Source of the DNA: Albifimbria verrucaria
Taxonomy: Eukaryota > Ascomycota > Sordariomycetes > Hypocreales > Stachybotryaceae
Reading direction: 5' to 3'
Length of the DNA stretch: 64,000 nucleotides
Assembly (NCBI GenBank): GCA_020081605.1
Contig: JAHREC010000018.1
Coordinates: forward strand, 5,208,001-5,272,000
Shown here: piece after piece, positions 45,004-55,172 of the stretch
Layout of the letters: each line of letters begins with the position of its first letter
Position numbering within the stretch: position 1 is the first letter of the stretch
Made by a program: the position numbers and the translations under genes
Notes under the pieces: model-generated
Database searches by the model: none
The model's input: the letters and a program-made list of their open reading frames with translations, nothing else
Told to the model about the DNA's origin: nothing

Positions 45004-48000
45004 CACCAACTTCATCCGTCACAATCGACGCACTCACACGCAAACACAGTAACATGGTTCAAAGCTGCGTGTGGCTTTGCTTTTTCTGACCGGGCAATAT
45101 TCCTGCGTCATCATGTACCAGGTCTCAGTGCTCAGATGACTTTTTCGCCGAGCCCGAATCGCACGCCCGTTTGGCTGAAATCCCTTGCATATGTGCCTCG
45201 TTCACTTAGCAGCCAATCTCCCTGCCATCTGTTGTAAGCCTTTTGGCTTCTCCTCCACACTGACCCCAAAAATCTCGACCAAGACATCTGAGATCCAGGC
45301 CTGACGGCAGAACCTTGCCTTCTCCTCCTCAACATCAGAAGAAATTATGAAATCTTAGGAGCTGGCCAATTTCTCATACTGTAAAACTAATTCCTGGCTA
45401 TCCTCATCATGTATGTATGTTACGTTATGCTCTCAGTCTCGGCCCAACAGCTGACTGAAGGGAATCCTGACCATTTGAAAGGGATGCATGGGCGTTTTTG
45501 AAGAATTATCGGCAATCGGTATGAAGCTTAGAGACTAGGACACATGACCACTCAACCATATGGGCTGTTCTCCGTTACCAAATATTAAGGATTGTACAGG
45601 AACAAACATGGGCAGTGCCAAGGTGTATCTCAGATGTGGCATGTTACCTTTCAAGTTTACCTCACCGATCCATGTGTAGGCTTACCTTCTAGACTTGGAT
45701 CTTCCCATTTCCATAGCATGCATGTATTCTTTCTGTGCCGAGTTTCTACTGCCGGCAAAGTTTTCACTCGTGTTTTTCTTTGCTTTCTCGATGCCGTTTC
45801 ATGAGGCTAAGTCAGGCAAGGGATTTCGAGTCATTGAGAAAAGAAAACCCTAGACATGAGCATGTCCGCGGCTGATATCCATTATGTTCCGCATAGATTT
45901 GTCCTTTTTCCATCACAAGCGATCGATGAATTCAACCAGCGGACCATGGCCGGTATTACTAAATCATTGCAACTTGTTGGTTTCTCTCTATGGTTTTCTT
46001 TTCCAGCTTCGAGGAGCCATGCACATTGCCTTTTGCCTGGGGCTCCGTCCTACTCATGCTGGTGCTTGTAAAGATACCAGTGACCATCGATGCAGCCGTC
46101 AACGATTCCATAACGGACCATAGTCTTGCAATTAGACATGTCTCTGTCAACACTGTGTGAGTGGTTTCATGCATCGCCACATCCAGGTCACTGGGTTTGA
46201 AACACATCCATATGGTTTTTCTTTTTCTCTTCCTTTTTCTCCTTCTTTCTGTCTCTCAATTTAATAATGAGGGCTCACGCGAACCGAATCATGCACTATC
46301 TGCTGCTGAGATTTTCCAGCACGTATTGTACTCAGCCACAAGATGGTCGGATTAGTTAGATATGGAGTATTTCGGCCAGTACGGTTGTCTTCCTGTGACA
46401 TAACCCTCTCCGAAGTTCGAAACGTTGTAAGGAAAGTACAAGTATGCTAAAGGGAGCAGTGTAATGTCCCCAATTACATATTGGAGTTGCTTCTATGGCT
46501 TGTCAATGATAATAAAGGATTGCGCAGTCATGCAGTCAAAGCTTCAGGTGGTCAGTTTTCATGGACGGCCCAAGTGGAAGATGTTGCCGCAATTGCTGGC
46601 TGTGCTCAGGTTTCGCCACAAATCATCAATGTGCATGTCTGGGATCAATTTGTGTGGTTGAACTACTTTGTTGCCGGAAACCACTTCGATTTAACGGTAT
46701 TGGGCCACGGCAATATTGCCCAACCCGGGAGAACAGAGATCCCGCATGGACGTTGGCTGTGCACCGACTCCCAAACTTGGGGCAGGAGTGAAACCCTATT
46801 CAGGGAGGACGTATAGAGCAATGTGTGTGCATTTAGTCCTGCTCCTCTTACGCGCATAATCACATTATCATGTCCTTACCATCCACGCCTACCAGGCCCC
46901 TCCTCAGTTTTCTCGTGGTCCATGTTACGAAAGGCGTCTCCTGGATCTTTGTGATTCCATTTCTTCGGGCTAGCATTCCGGATAGGCTATCGTAGCGCGA
47001 GACGATCTACAAAGGGTTAACCTCAACCTCTATAGCGTTGTGATGGACGGATCGTTGGTCTCCGTAGACTTCAGATTGCTCTGCTTATAGCATGCATGTC
47101 CCAACAAATGACAAAGAAAAGGTCAGCCCGCACTGAGCCTGGAGAAATTGTGCTTTTGACAGGGGATCATCTGCCGTTGGCTGCATCATCCAAGTCAAAC
47201 ATGCTGTTTGTCCCGGAGCGTGAGGATCCTTCATTTGCGAAAAAGCAAGCAAGTTCGCAACGCTGCTTTGACTGTCTCAGTTGGAATTTGATGTCTCTTT
47301 TGTTGACGCCTTCCCAGCCCTGAGGCTGGTCACAGTTGCGCCTCCTCCCCATAAATGCCATGTAGCATCGACTGGATCGTGTGATAATACCTCCTTTCGC
47401 TTTGTCGGGTGGCTCAGCTTTCCGATATTCAGCCCAGACCTCAGCCATATCACAACGCATTCCGGCAAAGCATGTCTTGAACACATAATCTATTGATCGG
47501 CCGGTTACCGGGCCCTATGGTTCTTGTAGCTGCTATTGGGTCACATCAGGTTTATTTATGTATACCATCAACATCCTTCTCTCTGACGCGACCTGCACGG
47601 GAGTGCCCGCTGGTCCGACTTGTGATACAGGTCTTACTTTTTAAAGAGATTATCAACGGATCAATGGCTCAATCTGCCAAAGGCCTGGACCTCTCGCTCG
47701 TGTCCCGCGTTCTGGTTTGAGGCTTCCATGCCTTGTGAGCAGTTGCTGCCCTCTGCCTTTGTCGACGCTTATCTTTGTTGGCCTAGCTTCGCCAATCGCC
47801 AACTAATCATGAGACGACTAGTGAGGTGGAGGTTACAGCGCTGTTTGCTGCTCACCATCCGGGATCCCTTCCTCACCTATGGGATACCTAGCTGCACTTG
47901 ATGGGTCTGGTACTTCCTGGAATACAGGAATCTAGAAAAGAGGCCGGATTCTTAGGTCAGGAGCAAGCCGTCTTAGTCTTAGTCTTTGCCACGAGGCTAG

Positions 48001-49106
48001 TCTCGGACCTCCACCTGAGACGACGTGGCACCGATATTGTTTGTCTTGTCCGCCCCAGGGAAAGGAAAATGTCAGACACCCCTTGCCTAGTTGCGCGCGG
48101 TAAGGAGGACATCACATGTGCTGCCTCGAGTCGTGATTATTTCTTTGACCCCATTTACAAGCGTCTTATGCGATGACACCGCGCCGAGTGTGGTTTTAGA
48201 CTTGACTTGGCTGAGCAACCGTCCGGTCTGTCTCGCTTTTAGTAATTGTAGACTCACCCTCCATTCAATTGCGGCGTTTCGTGATGTAAGGGATGATGGT
48301 TCTTCGGGTTAGTTAGCCTCGAGATCAGTTACTACTGACTGAAATCGAACAATCGCCAGTGGTGGAAAAGCCCCGGAGGTTGCAACACCCCGGCCCTACG
48401 CCCATTGATGATAGTCCTTGCAATCGCTGTGTAAACAAGCTATGATTTTATAGTATTATCGAATGGGCTTCAATAACTACCTAATGCTCTGAAGTGCAGT
48501 GCGAACTGCCAGGATTGGTCAAGCTTTCCTCATATATTGATTGAGAACCAGCTGCTTCTGCCGTGGTGGCCGGAGCCGAGGCAGGTATCGAGGGTAGGGT
48601 ATGAGATGAGTGAGGTACCTTACTCAATACAAGAATTTGGAAAAGCCTGCAGGTAGGATTATTTACACGTAGTCACAGTAGGGGATGGGAAGGGTCTACC
48701 CGCCCTCCCTGGACAAGAGAAACGAAGTATAGCAACAACAGATTTAAGTACTCTCCTGAATCTTCTCTGCCTGCATTCACGCTGCTAGGTTGCTAGGAGC
48801 AATGCCACATCCGTCTTGCTCTTGAGTCTAGGGTGGGCAGGCAGAAGGAAGATGGAAGTCGGCATTACAACGTTCCCTGGCTGCGATGTTCCGAGCCAAT
48901 CGGACAGCCCACCTCGACGTCATCACCCACCCATTCACCGTATTTGGTCTCCTCCAAAATCCACACTAGCATCACCACTCGCTCCGTTTCTCGTACGCAT
49001 GACATGGGTATGCAACACTCGCCCTCACCCTACGTCTCTCAGTCCTTGACATCACCACCAATTCCCTCGGCCTCTACCACACAAGCGCTAAGTCCCTGTT
49101 GTAGCT
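45004..49106. other. Long gene-free intergenic region
   Basis: Four kilobases of normal base composition lie between two divergently oriented genes. Short open frames up to about 110 codons occur but none resembles a protein I know. A polypyrimidine run (46216-46257) is the only striking simple sequence. The last 300 bp are CT- and CA-rich and probably hold the promoter and 5' leader of the transporter. The region may hold regulatory DNA for the hydrophobin, an unrecognised intron-rich small gene, or relics. Confidence 0.5.
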
Positions 49107-50942
49107 ATGGCTGATTCAGTCAACACTCCCGACTCGACGGGTAGCGGCCTGAGCCGTCGTCACGCCGCCATCTTGGAAAGACATCTTCCAGAGGGCTATT
49201 CTGCAGAGCCCGAAGTCAGCCTGTCCGCCGAGCCCGTCGCCGTCCCGAACACCTCGACAGATGACTTGGCCTCCTCATCGGCGTCTGCCGTCCTGCCTGC
49301 GACATCCGTCAACACCGATTCGACCGACAATCTCGATACTCTTGAATCATCCTTGAGACTACAAGGCGGTGACATTCATCGAGACTTGTTCAAGATAAAA
49401 GCCCGTGCATCATCCCTTCGCCGGACTGCCACCTTCTCCCACAAGCCCTCTCCGCCGCTCCATTCTGCCGATGAGCTCACATACCCCGAACAGCGCGAGC
49501 CCGGAGGCTTCAGGCGCCAGCACCTGCTGAGGCAGGCCCGACAGAGACGCCGCAGCACGCCAGCCGCCGTAGCTAACAGCTTCGTCGAATTTCTCGACCT
49601 GTACGGAAGTTTTGCTGGCGAAAATCTTGAGGATACCGATGATTCCGAGGACGAATCGGCCATCGACGATCGTGAAGTTGACGGAGCCGATGAGCCTGGC
49701 GAGCAGCGGCCTCTGCTTGGTCGACGGCGGAGCTCTCGTCGCCCAACCCGTGAAGGCGACGCTAGCACGGTCAAGACCTTCTTCACTTTGCTCAAGGCCT
49801 TCATTGGCACCGGCATCATGTTCCTGCCCAAAGCTTTCCGCAATGGTGGCATGATATTTTCTTCCATGGTTCTCGTGGTCGTCTCGTTAATCAACTGCCT
49901 CTGTTTCCGCCTGTTATTGGACTGTCGCCAGAAATACGGCGGCGGATATGGCGAGCTTGGTGCGGCCATTGTTGGACCTAAGTTCCGCAACCTGGTTTTA
50001 GCCTCCATCGCTATCTCGCAACTGGGATTCGTCTGCTCCGGCCTCATCTTCACAGCTGAGAATCTCTGGGCTTTCCTCGACGCCGTCACCCAAGGCCGCC
50101 ACAATCTCAATATTTCCGTATCAAGCCTGATTGCTCTCCAGCTCATACCGCTCATACCTCTTGCCCTGATCCGCAATATCTCCAAACTCGGCCCCGTCGC
50201 TCTGCTAGCCGATGTGTTCATTCTGATTGGGCTGGTCTATATCTGGTATTATGATGTCTGGGCCTTAGCTAGCAGGGGAATGGCCTGAACTGTTCACATG
50301 TTCAATCCCTCCGACTTCACTCTGACGATTGGGTCAGCCATATTCACCTTTGAAGGTATAGGCCTTATCTTGCCAATTCAATCGAGCATGAAAAAGCCAC
50401 AGCACTTTGGTGGTCTGCTGTACCTTGTCATGTTCCTCATCACCATCATATACACCTCAGTGGGCGCTTTATGTTACGCCACGTTCGGCGAAGACACCAA
50501 AATCCAAGTCATGTCAAACTTCCCGCAGAGCTCCCCGCTAGTCAACGCCGTACAGTTTCTTTACTCCATGGCGGTGCTTGCAGGTGAGCCTGTACAGCTA
50601 TTCCCCGCCGTCCGTATCATTGAGACATCACTGTTTGGCGAGCGGGCAACAGGCAAGAAAAGCGCGGCAATTAAGTGGCAGAAGAACGCACTGAGGACTG
50701 CCGTCATGGTCCTTTGTGTGGGTGTTGGCATACTTGGTGCCAGTGACTTGGATAAGTTTGTAGCGCTGATTGGAAGTTTTGCATGTGTTCCATTGGTCTA
50801 CATTTACCCAGCTTACCTTCATTACCGTGGCGCGGCCGAAACGTTCTGGATGAAAACGTTGGATATTTCTATCATGGTTGTTGGATTAATTGCCATGGTT
50901 TATACTACGTCTGTCACTGCGTCTCAGTGGGTTCGCAATTGA
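49107..50942 (+). CDS. Avt3/Avt4-like vacuolar amino-acid transporter with an in-frame TGA
   Basis: Member of the amino-acid/auxin permease family (AAAP). Yeast Avt3/Avt4 export neutral amino acids from the vacuole. One frame of 612 codons runs from ATG at 49107 to TGA at 50940-50942. The first 220 or so residues are hydrophilic, Ser-, Arg- and acidic-rich. The membrane domain starts at T-V-K-T-F-F-T-L-L-K-A-F, then GTGIMFLPKAFRNGG, the family hallmark of the first helix; later parts include GSAIFTFEGIGLILPIQ, GALCYATFGE and GSFACVPLVYIYP. Codon 394 (50286-50288) is TGA, between GMA and the T-V-H-M-F-N-P segment, where homologues read through. No indel or intron explains it; CGA to TGA is one possible origin. 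With the stop real, the product loses its last five or six membrane segments. It could be a sequence error or a null allele. Confidence 0.85.
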
Positions 50943-51574
50943 GATAAATATCTCGAGCTAAGGGAACAATACTGGCTTTCAAAACACGACGAAAATAAGC
51001 TCGTGCATGATGCCTTCTTATCAAGAGTGCAAAATGGATTGCGAGCGATGAATAACATGACGGTAGTATGCAGAAGCCCATCTCGGCATCTAAATAGTTT
51101 TTTCCTCTTGTTGGGGTGTTGTTGCCCAATTGTCGAGCGGTTCGGCTTCAATCATGTTTCATTGAGGCAGACGACAACAACCATGAGGACACTTGAGTAG
51201 TAGTTCCCACACCATTACGTGATGCACTTCTACTAATGATGTTGTAAACGCAACTTGCTTCATGCCCTCTTATACCTGTTGTAGAGTGACCTTCTCATTC
51301 CCATGAACTAGAGATGCTGGTTACACACGATGGTGTTTAATAGAGCTTCTCCTCTCCAGTGTCCCTCAAAACGATGTGCTCATTAAAGTTTCTACTCTCA
51401 TTTATTCATACAGCCTCCCTCCATAGTCCAAGTTATATTACAGCTTGCAGTGACGTTGCTCTTGTCCATCATATTGAACTTGCTAGGGTGGGCCTGGCGC
51501 TAGCATTTCCTGCGAAGATGACTGTATACAAAGCACTAAAGCAAATTTTGTTTACTGCTCATCGAACATTGGTT
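50943..51574. other. Convergent intergenic region
   Basis: 3' region shared by the transporter (+) and the small helix-turn-helix gene (-). No gene or RNA recognised. Confidence 0.5.
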
Positions 51575-52187
51575 TCAATTGACCGAGGTATGCGACAGCA
51601 GGCTTGGGTGCCCCAGCCTATTCATCAGGCCAGGCTTGAGCCGTAGCCTGTGCTCAATCTCAGCGGGAGGAAACCCTCGATCTCTTAACTGGATTGCCTC
51701 GACCATTGTCCTCATATCCACGAAGCGCCTACCCTGACTACTATTGCGGCCCATGGATCCAAGCTCTTCCTCTGCTTGTTGTTGTAATCGTCGGCGGGCC
51801 TCGAGTACAGAGAGCGTAGCGTTTTTACGTGAAGGGGGTACATTGGGCCTGATGGTGCAGACGGACCGTCCGGAATTCCTGGGTCGGCAATTGATGAAGG
51901 CGAAAAGGTTGGATTTGGTTGAACTATGCCCATCTCTTGAAGTCGGCGGGAGAAATCGCCCGAGACCGCATCGTGGTCGGGGTATTCGGCTTGGCGGACT
52001 ATTTTCATTAGCATGCAACAGCTCATGCTCATGATAAGGAGGTCTTGCCATTGTCCCTCAAGCTGGCATCCTGTTGCGTCTGCTTAGGCCGCGGATTGGT
52101 AGTTCTGAGAGGTGGCACAGCTCGAGGGCTACGCGCCGGATACTTCCGAGCAGCACCACGCGTTGCCTTTGATGATGTGGAACCCAT
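51575..52187 (-). CDS. Small fungal protein with helix-turn-helix-like C-terminus, probably mitochondrial (one frameshift)
   Basis: Exon 1 is 52049-52187 and begins M-G-S-T-S-S-K with an Arg-rich, acid-poor N-terminus that could be a mitochondrial targeting signal. The intron 51999-52048 has a GC donor (GCAAGA) with a good branch (GCTAATG) and ATAG acceptor. Exon 2 is 51575-51998. A middle part (EYPDHDAVSGDFSRRLQEMG) and the C-terminus are in different frames. One base restored in the GGG run at 51845-51847 joins them and gives 187 residues. The C-terminus (L-E-A-R-R-R-L ... E-E-E-L-G, then GRRFVDMRTMVEAIQLRDRG and a final R-L-G) resembles a conserved fungal family with a helix-turn-helix-like motif, known to me only as hypothetical. 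The role is unknown. Confidence 0.6.
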
Positions 52188-53069
52188 CAGCAAACTTATA
52201 TATATGACGGTTGTACTTGTTCAGGATATAGAAGGCTGGCGTCAAATGAAAGTGTAGAGTTGAACAGTTACAACAATAGCATAGATTGTTCTGCTGCTTC
52301 TAGCTTCTTATCGTCATGGATCAATCCAAGTAACTTAGCTTATCTTATCTTGTCCTTGGGAAAGGTACCTACCTACGTACTCGCTTAATGCACAACCTAG
52401 GTACCCAGGAGGTACAGCATCACAGTTGTCAAATATAGGTATTAAGGTGTAGGTTAGTAGGTACGTCATGTTGGGGAAAAAAGTACAGGCAAGGTTCCTA
52501 CACGCACAGCACCCTTTCTCTAGACATACGAAAACATGTAAATATAGACGGGGCATTATACTCATATGATTCTCAAGCCTGAAATAATATGGGCATGATG
52601 TTAGTGTGTATTTTCTATGTCCTTGAAAAGGCCATCGTCCGGCATGTAGGGAGGCTACTGGCCCAGGTAAGTACAAAATTCCGTATCATGATTGAATACA
52701 AGTTGCGTCGGCAAGATTGTCGTCACCAAGCATGTTCCCAAATGGCACTATGGAATCTTTACAAGGGAAACACGAACAAGCTTTCTAGAAGCAACAACCT
52801 AGCTGAGGGTCCATGCGACAAGCAACCAAGTCAGTCATGCACTAACGAAGGTGGTAAGATGACTTCCAATATTTCATTGACTGGACTTTTCTGTTTGCAG
52901 AACCCCGTGGACTCACAAAACGTGCCAAACATGTTCGTTTGTTATGCCATCTCTGGTTGGCCAAGAGAGAAGAAGTATTGCTCAAAACAGAGGGTGGAAA
53001 CACCAATCGACGTGGCGGAGTGACCGACCCGTAGGGAGCTGTATACCAAGAGCGTCGTTGGGCGTAATC
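52188..53069. other. Intergenic region with TACCTACC-type repeats
   Basis: No gene recognised. Short ACCTACCTACGTAC / CCTAGGTACC / GTAGGTACG repeats at 52364-52465 resemble those upstream of the lysine gene. A 144-codon frame on + (52589-53023) has no recognisable features. Confidence 0.4.
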
Positions 53070-53640
53070 CTAAGAGTTAGCGGCCAGCCTCCATCCTTGC
53101 AGAGGCCCTGATGCTTCAGAACCACATTGGGTCTTGTCCTCGTAACGCTGATCGAGGCGAGACACAACGTCTCTGATACGCGGCGCGCCGGTCCGCCCTG
53201 ATGATGGAGTTTCGGGGCAAATGACCCTCTTCCCGTAGCGAAGACCGGCAAAGGAGCCATTCTGGTCGTGTAATGGCGTGCCGCAGAGGTCATGTACACC
53301 CTGTGGTTCAAGAGACTTGCTGTCGCAGTGCATGACTTGCCAGTAGTAACCTGCCGAGGCGTCATATGCTCGCATCGCCAACTTCATAATCTCTCCAGTA
53401 CCTATGACCCAATCGCGAAGGGAATTATCAATTAGAAAAGGACCTAGTACACCGTTGTAGGCTAGGTAATGCGCCATACGGAATTGCCAAGCAGTGCAAA
53501 TGTTCGCCCCAGAAGGTCTGCTGGGGAGGGCGTCTTCGGGCACTTGGGAGCCCTGGATCGAAGAACAGTCTGACGTTGCGGAATCGCTTGGCCGGTAGGT
53601 GATGCATGAGCATGTACATGCACTCCTCCTGGTATCAGAC
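53070..53640 (-). CDS. Possible gene or gene remnant of unknown function
   Basis: A - strand frame of about 158 codons (53070-53543) can be extended in the same frame to about 53630, where a CCAG acceptor-like site precedes it. The composition looks protein-like: several Cys (T-C-S-C, S-D-C, N-I-C-T-A-W, M-H-C-D, H-D-L-C, V-I-C-P), a stretch Q-F-R-M-A-H-Y-L, and Y-G-K-R-V-I-C-P, which recalls secreted fungal proteins with a degenerate zincin fold. No HExxH motif, signal peptide or complete gene model was found, and other frames are also open here. It may be an exon of a secreted-protein gene, a relic, or chance. Confidence 0.3.
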
Positions 53641-55172
53641 GTGTCAGCGAATAATACCTACTGCCTACAGTCTTCGCATCGTGCCACTCACTCTAGGGAG
53701 CTTCCTGTTCCGGCTCGATGACTTTTGAGCTGAAGCTTTCGGTCATTAGCCGGCTCCGGGGACACTGTTCAACCAAATAGGGCACTTCCAACTGAGGCGT
53801 TTGAGAACACCCTGTAGGTTTCACCATCATCCGATTGGTGATGTTTATGTTTGGAGAGAGGTCTTTAGAGGGTGTAGGGTTAGTCTTGCTGTGGTGGTAT
53901 GTCTGAGATGCCACTGTCCGGTGGCCAGATTGCTCGAATTATTATTCATGCCATAAGACGATGCTGACCATAAACGCTTTGCCAGTCGTGGAACAAAAGG
54001 CGTGCTGAGAAGCATTTAGAGAAGAAGGATATCGTAATGCTGACTTTGAAAATGTTGCTTGATGAGTGTTCCGGATGGCATTCCAAACCCAGCCACGATG
54101 GTGCTGAAGAATTCGACGTTTTGCCAGGTGCTGGCTGGCGCACTTGCTGATCTATTAGCGTTCTGTTGTGAGCAAATGGGCAAGCACACAAATTGATGGT
54201 TCCGCATTAAGGATTCTTCACTACTAGCGAGACTTCATTCTATTGATTCGAAATGGCTGTAGGACAATAGCCTGCTGTAGTTGAAGAATGCGATTTGAAC
54301 ACCATTCTCCGAGATCTGACTAGCATCAATGGGGGTTATTGCCCCCAATATATACAATCGCCCTTTCCCATAGGCACAAATTGCTTACCAGGCTATGCTG
54401 CCCGAGCTTACACCTCTCATTTGCTACAATGATAGAGCCACGGTAGACACTGATCACGGCTAGTGCAAAGCAAGAAGCTACTGCTGTTAACATGTTAGCG
54501 ATACGTGCCTTGGCACAGTTCACGTGAATTATGCAAGTAAGCCACGACTGCCTTATTGTCTTGTATTCATCCTATGACATTTACATAGTGCTATCCTAAC
54601 TACTGTTTAGCAGAAAAAGATGCGTCGGGAGTACTTGTGTCCGAGAAGACAAGCTGATCAAGCTACTTCGCAAGTGGCTTGGGTGCGCTTAAAGCTATAG
54701 GTTTGTTGCGATGCAGGCCGAGGAGTCTGGGATGCCGGAAACCCCGAATGCCTCCGGTCTGCTTTCTCTTCGGCCACTCCAGATTGCCACTGCCGGAGTT
54801 GGACTGTAAGAGTCGCCAACTACTCTTCCACAGACAAAGCGAATGGCTCGCTCTCATGGATGAATTCCACCTTACAGACTAGCCTCTGCCTTTGTCGTTA
54901 GGTGAAACGGACTCGCATACTCTGCTTCTGACTGCTTATAAATTGCCATCGAACAGCGACAGGAAGTTTCCAACCATGTCGGCTGATACCAAAAGAAGCG
55001 CCAGCGGGCCTTATTGGGAAGCCTCATTGTCAGCAATATGAGGTGAGTGATAATATCATGGCGTTGAGCAATGATCAATCCCATGCGGTAGGAGCTGGAA
55101 AGGCTCTAGCCGCACGCTATTTGGTGCCCATGACTATACCAAGTCATGGGACTAAGCGAGACGATAATCCCT
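53641..55172. other. Intergenic region
   Basis: Normal composition. No gene, tRNA or repeat recognised on either strand. The right end is the 3' region of NOG2. Confidence 0.4.

Noticed and set aside
46481..46816. 111-codon frame in the long intergenic region
   Set aside because: No recognisable motif and overlapping open frames of similar length in other phases.
49376..50221. 281-codon Arg/Ser-rich frame on the - strand
   Set aside because: Antisense shadow of the amino-acid transporter; the + strand has clear AAAP family motifs.
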